This document shows, piece after piece, positions 34,482-42,336 of a stretch of 64,000 nucleotides of DNA. The stretch spans positions 2,108,001 through 2,172,000 of the forward strand of contig JASGHM010000002.1 of NCBI GenBank assembly GCA_047602365.1, read 5' to 3'. The stretch comes from Piscinibacter sp047602365 (lineage in GTDB: Bacteria > Pseudomonadota > Gammaproteobacteria > Burkholderiales > Burkholderiaceae_C). The position numbers and the translations under genes are program-made. Position 1 is the stretch's first letter, and every line of letters begins with the position of its first letter. The notes under the pieces are model-generated. The model ran no database searches. It had not been told where the DNA came from and saw only the letters and a program-made list of their open reading frames with translations.

Positions 34482-35912
34482 ATGACCGCATCGACCGCTC
34501 GCCACCACGCCGCCGACAACGCCCTCGGCCGCACCGCCGACCAGATCATGCTGGTCACGCTCGGCGCCTTCTCGGCCGCCGCCCTCGCCATCGGCCAGTA
34601 CTACGGCTCGCTGGGACTGGCGGCCGGCGTGTCGCTGCTGCTGCTGGCCATCGGCGGCCTTGCCTACGCCGGCGCCGCCGGCACGCTGATGTCGCGCCTG
34701 CTGCTGGCGGTGTGCGTGTCGTCCTCGGTCGCGCTGCACATCGACCTCGGCCGCGGCACGCTGGAGTTCCACTTCGGCGTGTTCGTCACGCTGGCGCTGC
34801 TGCTGGTCTACCGCGACTGGCGGCCGATCGTCGCCGCGGCGGCCTTCTTCGCCGTGCACCACGTCGCCTTCGACCGCCTGCAGGCCGCCGGCTTCGGCGT
34901 CTACTGCACGCCGGAGCCGAACTTCCTGAAGATCGTCATGCACGCCGCCTACGTGGTGCTGCAGACCTCGCTGGAGGTGTGGATCGCCGTGCGCATGGCC
35001 TCGCTGGCACGCCAGGGCGACGAACTGTCGGTGCTGGTCCACGAAGTCGAGCGCGACGGCCAGGTCTCGCTGGACGTGAGCCACGTGGCCGCCACCACCA
35101 CCGGCGCGGTCGCGCTGAAGCAGGCCCTGGGCCGCGTGCAGCAGACCATGCTGCAGGTGCGCGACTCGGCCGGCAGCGTGACCCTCGCCAGCGACGAGAT
35201 CGCCAGCGGCAACCAGGACCTGTCGATGCGTACCGAGCAGGCTGCCAGCAACCTGCAGGAGACGGCCAGCGCGATGGAGCAGCTGACCGCCACCGTGCGC
35301 AACAGCGCCGACTCGGCGCGCCAGGCCAACCAGCTTGCCGCCTCCGCCGCCGAGGTCGCCCAGCGCGGCGGCTCCGTCGTCTCCCAGGTGGTCTCCACCA
35401 TGGACGAGATCAACGCCAGCTCCAAGAAGATCGCCGACATCATCGGCGTCATCGACGGCATCGCCTTCCAGACCAACATCCTGGCTCTGAACGCCGCCGT
35501 CGAAGCCGCACGTGCCGGCGAGCAGGGCCGTGGCTTCGCCGTCGTCGCCTCCGAGGTCCGTTCGCTGGCCCAGCGCAGCGCCGAGGCCGCCAAGGAGATC
35601 AAGGGCCTGATCGGCACCTCCGTCGACAAGGTCGAGACCGGCTCGCGCCTGGTCGCCGACGCCGGGGCGACGATGAGCGAGATCGTCGGCTCGGTGCAGC
35701 GGGTCAGCGACGTGATCGGCGAGATCACCGCCAGCTCGAGCGAGCAGAGCGACGGCATCGGCCAGGTCAACACCGCCGTCAACCAGCTCGACCAGATGAC
35801 GCAGCAGAACGCCGCGCTGGTCGAACAGTCGACCGCCGCGGCGGAGAGCCTGCGCCACCAGGCGCAGCGGCTCAGCGAAGCGCTCGCGGGCTTCCGCCTG
35901 GCAGCTGCTTGA
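34482..35912 (+). CDS. Methyl-accepting chemotaxis protein 5, polytopic N-terminus without periplasmic domain
   Basis: 476 residues. Instead of a ligand domain between two helices, the first 175 residues hold about six hydrophobic segments (such as VTLGAFSAAALAIGQYYG, FHFGVFVTLALLLVYRDW and IVMHAAYVVLQTSLEVWIAV) with histidines (FFAVHHVAFD) that could bind a cofactor. There is a short linker, then the signalling domain ending in GFRLAAA. The first part of its signalling region is nearly identical to the other four, and the second part has diverged. This topology suggests sensing of membrane, redox or energy state. No CheR pentapeptide. Confidence 0.87.
   Translation: MTASTARHHAADNALGRTADQIMLVTLGAFSAAALAIGQYYGSLGLAAGVSLLLLAIGGLAYAGAAGTLMSRLLLAVCVSSSVALHIDLGRGTLEFHFGVFVTLALLLVYRDWRPIVAAAAFFAVHHVAFDRLQAAGFGVYCTPEPNFLKIVMHAAYVVLQTSLEVWIAVRMASLARQGDELSVLVHEVERDGQVSLDVSHVAATTTGAVALKQALGRVQQTMLQVRDSAGSVTLASDEIASGNQDLSMRTEQAASNLQETASAMEQLTATVRNSADSARQANQLAASAAEVAQRGGSVVSQVVSTMDEINASSKKIADIIGVIDGIAFQTNILALNAAVEAARAGEQGRGFAVVASEVRSLAQRSAEAAKEIKGLIGTSVDKVETGSRLVADAGATMSEIVGSVQRVSDVIGEITASSSEQSDGIGQVNTAVNQLDQMTQQNAALVEQSTAAAESLRHQAQRLSEALAGFRLAAA
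35304..35654 (+). repeat. Homogenised receptor signalling block, copy 5 (shorter)
   Basis: About 351 bases nearly identical to the matching part of copies 1-4, then abrupt divergence after CTCGCGCCTGGTC, where this receptor uses different codons and residues. Confidence 0.8.
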
Positions 35913-35917
35913 CCTGA

Positions 35918-38467
35918 CTATTCAGCGGCGCGCCGCAAGGTCTCGACGACCGGCCTGCGCAGCACCTCGCGCAGGCCCCACCAGCCGGCCGCCAGCGCCA
36001 GCACCCCGCCGGCGGCACCGCCCGCCAGCGGCACCCAGGGCGACGGATTCCAGCTGAACTCGAAGGCGAAGCGCGCCAGCGCCCAGCCCACCGCCACCGC
36101 GGCGATCGAGGCCAGCACACCGGCCAGCGCACCGACGCCGAGCAGCTCGGCACGCTGCACCTGGCCGAGCAGCGTCGCGCTCGCACCCATCGCGCGCATC
36201 ACCGCGAACTCGCGCGCGCGCGCCTCGCGTGTCGCCGTCACGGCGGCGAACAGGACCACCAGGCCGGCGGCCAGCGTGAAGCCGAACAGGAACTCGACCG
36301 CGCGGATCACCTGGTCGAGCACCCGCTGCACCTGCGCGATCGAGGCCGAGACGTCGACGTTGGTGATGTTCGGGAAGTCGCGGCTGAGCGCGTTGTCGAA
36401 GGCCGCGGCGCGGCCGTCGGGAGCACGGAACGCGGCGATGTAGGTGGCCGGCAGCTCGGTCATCGCATCGGTCGGGAAGATGACGAAGAAGTTGACCCGC
36501 ATCGAGCCCCAGTCGACCTTGCGCAGGCTGGTGATGCGGCCTTCGGCGGGGATGCCGGCGATGTCGAAGCGCAGCGTGTCGCCGAGGCCGACGCCGAGCG
36601 ACTTGGCCAGGCCTTCCTCCACGCTCAGGCCACCGGGCTCCTCGGCTTTCCACTGCCCGCCGTGCAGTTCGTTGTGCGGCGGCAGCGTGGCGGTGTGGCT
36701 GAGGTTGAACTCGCGGTCGACCAGGCGCTTGGCCCGTTCCTCGACCATGTCTTCCGGCCGCACGCCCTTGCCGTTGATCGCCACCAGGCGGCCGCGGATC
36801 ATCGGGTACCAGTCGTAGCGGGCGATGCGCTCGTCCTTCAGCCGCGCCTTGAAGGCCTCGCCCTGCTCGGGCTGGATGTTGATGACGAAGCGGTTCGGTG
36901 CGTCCGGCGGCGTGGCCTGGCGCCAGCTGCTGATCAGGTCGGTGCGCAGCAGCACCAGCAGCACCAGGGCCAGCAGGCCGACCGACAGCGCCGACACCTG
37001 CAGCACCGCGAAAGCCGGGCGCGCGGCGATCTGCCGCGTCGCCAGCACCAGCCAGCGCGGCGCGCGCGACTCCGGCACGGCGCGGCGCAGCAGCAGCACG
37101 GCGACCCAGGACAGCAGCGCGAACAGCGCCACCGCCGCCGCGAAGCCGCCGACGGCGATCAGCCCGAGCTTGAGGTCGCTGGACACCGCCATCAGCAGCG
37201 CGACGAAACCCGCCGTGCCGGCGGCCAGCACCGCCAGCGAGGCCGGCTTCAGCGCACCGACGTCGCGACGGATCACGCGCAGCGGCGGCACGCGCGCCAG
37301 TTGCAGCACCGGCGGCAGGCCGAAACCGAGCAGCAGCGTCATGCCGACGCCGAGGCCGAACAGCGCCGGCCAGATGCTGGACGGAGGCAGCGCGCCGTCG
37401 ACCAGGCCCGACAGCAGCCACACGAACACGTAATGCACCGCAAAGCCCAGCGCGACGCCGAGCGCGCTGGCGACCAGCCCGACGGCGCCGAACTCGGCGA
37501 GATACAGCGTCGCGATGCGCTTCTGCGGCTGCCCGAGCACACGCAGCATCGCGCAGTCGTCGAGGTGGCGGCTGGCGAAGTCCCGCGCCGCGATGCCGAC
37601 CGCCACCGCGGCGAGCAGCGCCGCCAGCAGCGCGACGAGGTTGAGGAACTTCTCGGCGCGGTCCAGCGTCTGGCGCATCTCCGGCCGGCCGGAGGCGATC
37701 GACTCGATACGCAGGCCGCGCAGGTCGCGCGCCTTCAATTCGGCCTCGGCCCAGCGCACGAACTCGCGCACCGGCGCGTCGCGCTGCTCGCGCGAGGCGA
37801 CCGCGAGCCGGTAGTTGACCCGGCTGGCCGGCTGGATCAGCGCCGTGGCCGGCAGGTCGGCCTGGTTGAGCATCACGCGCGGCGCGAAGCCGAGGAAGCC
37901 GGCGCCGCGATCGGGTTCGATGACCAGGATCTTCGCGATGCGCAGGCTGGCGTCGCCGAGCAGCAAGGCGTCGCCGACCTGCAGCGACAGCGAGCTGAGG
38001 ATGGCCCCGTCGACCCACACCGTGCCCGGCTCGGGCACCGCGGCCACGTCGGTCTCGGCACCGCCCGGTGCGTCGGCCAGGCGCAGCTTGCCGCGCAGCG
38101 GGTAGCCGGCGGCCACCGCCTTGACGGTGATCAGGCGCGTCGCGCCGCCCTTCTCGTCCGGCGCTCGACCCATGCTCGGGAAGGTGGTCGACAGGGAACT
38201 GGCCAGGCCGAGCTCGGCCGCCTTGGCGGCGAAGGCCGGCGGCGCGGGCTGGTCGCTGGCGACGATGGCGTCGCCGCCGAGGATCTGCCGTGCGTCGCGC
38301 GCCAGGCCGCCGTTGATGCGGTCGGCGAAGAAGGCAACGGCGGTCAGCGCCGCCACCGCCAGCATCACGGCGGCGACCAGCAGGCGCAGTTCGCCGGCAC
38401 GGAAGTCGCGAGCCATCTGGCGCCAAGCGAGCACGAAGACGGAAGCGGAGGTATCGGCTGCATGCAT
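35918..38467 (-). CDS. ybbP: YbbP-type ABC transporter permease (FtsX family)
   Basis: 849 residues: one N-terminal helix (VAAVMLAVAALTAVAFFADR), a large periplasmic domain, a three-helix FtsX unit near 265-390, a middle region with further helices, a second periplasmic domain and a final FtsX unit with REFAVMRAMGASATLLGQV. The double-unit architecture is that of YbbP/predicted lysophospholipase-associated permeases. The ATPase partner (YbbA) and TesA are not next to it here. It ends five bases from the convergent MCP 5 and diverges from the LigB-type gene. Confidence 0.85.
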   Translation of the reverse strand: MHAADTSASVFVLAWRQMARDFRAGELRLLVAAVMLAVAALTAVAFFADRINGGLARDARQILGGDAIVASDQPAPPAFAAKAAELGLASSLSTTFPSMGRAPDEKGGATRLITVKAVAAGYPLRGKLRLADAPGGAETDVAAVPEPGTVWVDGAILSSLSLQVGDALLLGDASLRIAKILVIEPDRGAGFLGFAPRVMLNQADLPATALIQPASRVNYRLAVASREQRDAPVREFVRWAEAELKARDLRGLRIESIASGRPEMRQTLDRAEKFLNLVALLAALLAAVAVGIAARDFASRHLDDCAMLRVLGQPQKRIATLYLAEFGAVGLVASALGVALGFAVHYVFVWLLSGLVDGALPPSSIWPALFGLGVGMTLLLGFGLPPVLQLARVPPLRVIRRDVGALKPASLAVLAAGTAGFVALLMAVSSDLKLGLIAVGGFAAAVALFALLSWVAVLLLRRAVPESRAPRWLVLATRQIAARPAFAVLQVSALSVGLLALVLLVLLRTDLISSWRQATPPDAPNRFVINIQPEQGEAFKARLKDERIARYDWYPMIRGRLVAINGKGVRPEDMVEERAKRLVDREFNLSHTATLPPHNELHGGQWKAEEPGGLSVEEGLAKSLGVGLGDTLRFDIAGIPAEGRITSLRKVDWGSMRVNFFVIFPTDAMTELPATYIAAFRAPDGRAAAFDNALSRDFPNITNVDVSASIAQVQRVLDQVIRAVEFLFGFTLAAGLVVLFAAVTATREARAREFAVMRAMGASATLLGQVQRAELLGVGALAGVLASIAAVAVGWALARFAFEFSWNPSPWVPLAGGAAGGVLALAAGWWGLREVLRRPVVETLRRAAE

Positions 38468-38563
38468 GGTGGCGCGACTGTGCCATGTCCACCCCGGCCG
38501 CGCTGAATGTTGCGTGCAATTCGCCTGATGCGCGGATGGGCGGCTCGGGCGTCCAATTCAGCC

Positions 38564-39400
38564 ATGGACTCGAACCGCTTCCCCTCGATCTTCGTCTCCC
38601 ACGGCTCGCCGATGACGGCGCTGGAGCCCGGCGCGGCCGGTGCCTTCATGAAGCTCCTCGGCCCGCAGATCACGGCCACCTTCGGCCGGCCGAAGGCGAT
38701 CCTCGCCGTCTCGGCGCACACCGCGGCGCGCGCCCCGGTGCTGCTCGCCGGCGAGCGCCACGAGGCGGTCTACGACTTCGGCGGCTTCGATCCGAAGCTC
38801 TACACGCTGCGCTACGACGCCCCCGGCGCACCGACGCTGGCCGATCGTGTGCAGGCGCTGATGGCCGAGGCCGGCCTGCCGGTGCACCGCAGCCCGGAAG
38901 GCGGGCTGGACCACGGCAACTGGACGCCGCTGCGCTACATGTTCCCGGACGCCGACATCCCCATCCTGCCGCTGGCCTTCGTGCCCTCGCAGTCGCCGGC
39001 GCAGCAGTTCGCGCTGGGCGCCGCGCTGGCACCGCTGGCCGAGGAAGGTGTGCTGGTGCTGGCCAGCGGCAGCATCACGCACAACCTGCGCCGGGTGTTT
39101 TCGACCGGCATGCGCGGGCCGGTGGACGCGAAGGAAGTTCCGGAGAGCCGCGCGTTCCGCGACTGGATGTTCGATCGCAGCGCGGCGCGCGACTGGGATG
39201 CGCTGTTCGACTACCGTGCGCAGGCACCGCACGCAGCCGACATGCACCCGACCGACGAGCACCTGCTGCCCTGGTACGTGGCCGCCGGTGCCGGCGGGCG
39301 CGACACCGCGCCGCTGCGCCTGCACGACAGCGTCACCTACGGATGCCTGGGCATGGACGCCTACGCCTTCGGCGCGAACGCGCGAGCGCTGGCGGGCTGA
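38564..39400 (+). CDS. LigB/DODA-type extradiol ring-cleavage dioxygenase (YgiD-like)
   Basis: 278 residues of the class III extradiol dioxygenase family: SIFVSHGSPMTAL start with an active-site His, LAVSAHTAARAPVL, GGLDHGNWTPLRYMFP with the conserved His, and ASGSITHNLRRV. These residues would hold the non-haem iron. E. coli YgiD and plant DODA act on catechols such as DOPA; the physiological substrate here is unknown. ATG at 38564 fits the family start. Confidence 0.85.
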   Translation: MDSNRFPSIFVSHGSPMTALEPGAAGAFMKLLGPQITATFGRPKAILAVSAHTAARAPVLLAGERHEAVYDFGGFDPKLYTLRYDAPGAPTLADRVQALMAEAGLPVHRSPEGGLDHGNWTPLRYMFPDADIPILPLAFVPSQSPAQQFALGAALAPLAEEGVLVLASGSITHNLRRVFSTGMRGPVDAKEVPESRAFRDWMFDRSAARDWDALFDYRAQAPHAADMHPTDEHLLPWYVAAGAGGRDTAPLRLHDSVTYGCLGMDAYAFGANARALAG

Positions 39401-39538
39401 CACGGCGCGGGCGGGCGGGCGCGGTGGCCCCGTCTCGCGGGGACCCCCCACGGGCCGTTCCATTGTGTTCTTTTCTCACACCCCGCTGCGGCACCACCGA
39501 GGTCTTCGCCCTGCGCCAACAGTGCTGGCCTGGGGCGG

Positions 39539-39614
39539 TGGGTGAAGGCTGGAGCGAAGTAAGAGGAGGGCTCGCACAGCGAGCCCGGGGGACATGAGCG
39601 GAGGCCTTCACCCA
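39539..39614. repeat. Nested inverted-repeat element in a convergent intergenic region
   Basis: Outer arms TGGGTGAAGGC (39539-39549) and GCCTTCACCCA (39604-39614) are perfect 11-bp complements and enclose a second perfect hairpin, GGGCTCGC-ACA-GCGAGCCC (39568-39586), flanked by purine-rich spacers. It lies between the stops of the LigB-type gene and the BMP gene (39401-39685), where no ORF is credible. It could be a bidirectional terminator, a REP/BIME-like repeat or a structured RNA. Confidence 0.6.
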
Positions 39615-39685
39615 TCGACCCAGGCTCACGCAAGACTCCGAGCGAGGTCCTCAATGACTGCTCAGGGCCGCCAGCGGCAGATGAC

Positions 39686-40780
39686 TCACTGCCCCGGCAG
39701 CGCCCCGACCACGCCTTCGGCCAGCCAGTTCATGCTCGCGATGGCAGCGTCGTCGAGGATCGCGCCGCGGCCGATGCGCTCGCGGCCGGCGTTGTCGGCC
39801 AGCGGGCCGGCGAAGGGCTGGAAGCGGCCGGCGACGATGGTCTGGCGCTTGGCCTCGAGTTCCTTGCGCAAGACCGCCGGCAGCGTCGGGTCGATCGCGC
39901 TGAGCTGCACCAGACCGTCCTTCATGCCGGCCCACACCGGCTGCGCCTTCCAGCGCCCATCGAGCACCGACTGCGCGACGCGCGTGTAGTGCCCGCCCCA
40001 GTGGTGCGTCACCGCGGCGAGCTGGGCGTCGGGCGCGAAGGCCTTCATGTCGCTCTGGTAGGCGATCACACGCACACCCTTGTCCTTGAACGCCGCCTGC
40101 GCGGCCTGCGGCACGGCGGGGGAGCCGCTGTGGTTGGTCAGCACGTCGGCACCCTGGTTGATCAGCGTCTGTGCGGCCTCGCGCTCGCGCGCCGGGTCGA
40201 ACCAGGCGTTCAGCCACAGCACGCGCAGCTGCGCCTTCGGGTTGGCCTCGCGCAGGCCGATCGCGAAGGCGTTGATGCCCTGCACCACCTCCGGCACCGG
40301 GAAGCCGGCGACGTAGCCGGCGATGCCCGACTTGCTGGTCTTGCCGGCCAGCCAGCCGGCCAGGTAGCGCGCCTCGTAGTAGCGCGCGTTGTAGGTGTTC
40401 AGGTTGGCCGCGGTCTTGTAGCCGCCGGCATGCTCGAACAACACCCGCGGGAAGTCGGCCGCCACGCGCAGCGCCGGCTCGAGGTAGCCGAAGCTGGTGG
40501 CGAAGATCAGCTGGTGGCCCTGGGCCGCGAGGTCGCGCATCACCCGCTCGGAATCGGCGCCTTCGGCGACCGCCTCGACGACCGTGGTCTTCACCTTGGC
40601 GCCCAGCGCACGCTCCATCTCGCGGCGGCCGAGGTCGTGCTGGTAGCTCCAGCCGGCCTCGCCGACCGGGCTGACATAGACGAAGCCGACCTTCAGCGGC
40701 GGGCTCGTCTGGGCGGGGGTGTGCAAGGGACTCAGCAACGCAGCGGCGAGCGCAGCCGCGCGGGCGAGGTTTTTGTACAT
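39686..40780 (-). CDS. BMP-family (PnrA/Med-like) ABC substrate-binding protein
   Basis: 364 residues with a Sec signal peptide (AAALAAALLSPLHTPAQ) and the BMP fold (VGFVYVSPVGEAGWSYQHD, LIFATSFGYLEPAL, INQGADVLTNHSGSPAV). Proteins of this family bind nucleosides or purines. It is a clear paralogue of the binding protein at 43296, but it has no lipobox and no transporter genes beside it. It may share the NupOPQ-like permease. It diverges from the Fur-boxed gene with 170 bases between starts. Confidence 0.85.
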   Translation of the reverse strand: MYKNLARAAALAAALLSPLHTPAQTSPPLKVGFVYVSPVGEAGWSYQHDLGRREMERALGAKVKTTVVEAVAEGADSERVMRDLAAQGHQLIFATSFGYLEPALRVAADFPRVLFEHAGGYKTAANLNTYNARYYEARYLAGWLAGKTSKSGIAGYVAGFPVPEVVQGINAFAIGLREANPKAQLRVLWLNAWFDPAREREAAQTLINQGADVLTNHSGSPAVPQAAQAAFKDKGVRVIAYQSDMKAFAPDAQLAAVTHHWGGHYTRVAQSVLDGRWKAQPVWAGMKDGLVQLSAIDPTLPAVLRKELEAKRQTIVAGRFQPFAGPLADNAGRERIGRGAILDDAAIASMNWLAEGVVGALPGQ

Positions 40781-40895
40781 GGTGTTCCTCTACATGGCTC
40801 CGGATGAAAGGCACGAAGCGGCAGGGAGCACCACCGCGACGCGGGCAGGATTGTCGCAGGGCGCCGTGCGACACCGCTGGTCACAGGGTTCTATT

Positions 40896-40910
40896 TGCGA
40901 ATGATTCGCA
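40896..40910. promoter_or_regulatory. Fur-type box (7-1-7 palindrome)
   Basis: TGCGAAT-G-ATTCGCA is a perfect 7-1-7 inverted repeat, the geometry of the classical Fur site, with an adjoining ATTTGC repeat. It lies 40 bases before the ATG of the 107-residue gene and 115 bases upstream of the divergent BMP gene. Confidence 0.65.
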
Positions 40911-40950
40911 TTTGCGACAGAATGGGCCGTCCCTGCCAAGGAGATGCCCC

Positions 40951-41274
40951 ATGAGCCAGACCTTCCCGAACGAACGCTCCCTCGACGAGGAGCACGAACT
41001 GCCCAGCGTGGAAGCCGTGCTGGCCGGCACGCTGGCGCTGATGACCGGCTACGCGCAGGCGCTGCAGGCCGACCTGCACCCCGAGCAGCGCCTGCTGATG
41101 GGCGCCAAGATCGGCCGCAATCTGGAGCTGCTGGCCGGCCACCTGGGCGTCAGCGAGCCCTTCCAGCGCATCGCGCTGGGCCTGCGCGCACGCTGGCAGG
41201 CGATGAGCGCCTGCACCGCCCAATCAGCGCCCTGCGCCGCCTGCCTGGCGGCGACGCCGGTGCAGCTTCACTGA
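40951..41274 (+). CDS. Small protein of unknown function behind a Fur-type box
   Basis: 107 residues, with no signal peptide or membrane helix. An acidic N-terminus (RSLDEEHELPSVEAVLAGTL) leads into helices (ALMTGYAQALQADLHPEQR), and the C-terminus has three cysteines (CTAQSAPCAACLA) that could bind metal or an iron-sulfur group. I do not recognise the family. ATG at 40951 has AAGGAG 13 bases upstream. The gene is alone on the plus strand within a minus-strand purine cluster and overlaps the convergent deaminase stop by seven bases. Iron-responsive expression is inferred from the box only. Confidence 0.7.
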   Translation: MSQTFPNERSLDEEHELPSVEAVLAGTLALMTGYAQALQADLHPEQRLLMGAKIGRNLELLAGHLGVSEPFQRIALGLRARWQAMSACTAQSAPCAACLAATPVQLH

Positions 41275-42326
41275 GCGGTACTGGCCTCCTCGAAGGCCAG
41301 GTCGAGCTGGTTGATCCAGTGCGACTTGGCGCCGGCGTCGGCGAAGCTGGCCTCGAAGCTGTTGCGCGCCAGCGTGTAGGCCTCGCGCGCGCCGAGTTGC
41401 GGCAGCGCGGCGAAGGTCTCGACGAAGTTCTGGTTGATGTAGCCGCCGAAGTAGGCCGGGTCGTCGGAGTTGACCGTCGCCTTCAGGCCGGCGGCCAGCA
41501 AGGCCGGCAGCTGGTGTTCGGCCATGGTCTCGTAGACGCACAGCTTGACGTTGGACAGCGGGCAGACGGTCAGCGGCATCGCCATCGCGGCCAGGCGCTG
41601 CATCAGTGCCGGGTCGTCCACCGAGCGCACGCCGTGGTCGATGCGCTCGACCTCGAGCACGTCGAGCGCGCTCCTGATGTACTCCGGCGGCCCTTCCTCG
41701 CCGGCATGCGCGACGACGTGCAGCCCGGCGGCACGGGCGCGGTCGAACACGCGCGCGAACTTCTCCGGCGGGTGGCCACGTTCGCTGCTGTCCAGGCCGA
41801 CGCCGATGAAGTGGTGCCGGTACGGCAAGGCCGCCTCGAGCGTGGCCATCGCCTCGTCCTCGCTGAGGTGGCGCAGGAAGCACAGGATCAGCTTCGCGCT
41901 GATGCGCAGCTCCTGGTGGGCGCGGTGGCAGGCATGGTCCAGGCCCTTGATCACCGTGGCTATGTCGACGCCGCGCGCGGTATGCGTCTGCGGGTCGAAG
42001 AAGATCTCGGTGTGCAGCACGTTGTCGGCCGCGGCGCGCTGCAGGTAGGCCCAGGCCATGTCGAAGAAGTCCTGCTCCTTCAGCAGCACGCTGGCGCCGG
42101 CGTAGTAGATGTCGAGGAAGCTCTGCAGGTCGGTGAAGGCATAGGCCGCACGCAGCGCCTCGACGCTGGGGTACGGCAGCGCCACGCCGTTGCGCCGGGC
42201 CAGCGCGAAGATCAGCTCCGGCTCCAGCGATCCCTCGATGTGGATGTGCAGCTCGGCCTTGGGCATGGCCTCCAGCAGCGCCGGCAGGCGCTCGCGCGGG
42301 ATGCGGTCGAAGGCGATGGTGTTCAT
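41268..42326 (-). CDS. Adenine deaminase, type 2 (adenosine deaminase-like superfamily)
   Basis: 352 residues of the adenosine/AMP deaminase fold: zinc ligands in HIHIEG (His27, His29), HAGEEG, the HGVRSVDDP element and a zinc-aspartate motif SDDPAYFGGYINQN. The PAYFGGY extension after SDDP is what I associate with the Aah1-type adenine deaminases, while true adenosine deaminases read differently there, so adenine to hypoxanthine is the likelier reaction. It is the last gene of the purine run, 10 bases after the Rieske gene. Database labels would often say adenosine deaminase. Confidence 0.8.
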   Translation of the reverse strand: MNTIAFDRIPRERLPALLEAMPKAELHIHIEGSLEPELIFALARRNGVALPYPSVEALRAAYAFTDLQSFLDIYYAGASVLLKEQDFFDMAWAYLQRAAADNVLHTEIFFDPQTHTARGVDIATVIKGLDHACHRAHQELRISAKLILCFLRHLSEDEAMATLEAALPYRHHFIGVGLDSSERGHPPEKFARVFDRARAAGLHVVAHAGEEGPPEYIRSALDVLEVERIDHGVRSVDDPALMQRLAAMAMPLTVCPLSNVKLCVYETMAEHQLPALLAAGLKATVNSDDPAYFGGYINQNFVETFAALPQLGAREAYTLARNSFEASFADAGAKSHWINQLDLAFEEASTAQ

Positions 42327-42336
42327 GCGGCGCTCC

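Noticed and set aside
27576..35654. CRISPR-like or tandem repeat array
   Set aside because: The repeated units are 351-561 bases and coding, with no short repeat-spacer pattern and no cas genes.
39401..39685. Small ORFs in the convergent gap after the LigB-type gene
   Set aside because: Candidate frames are Arg/Pro-rich, lack RBS and overlap the nested inverted repeat, so I left the region without a gene.
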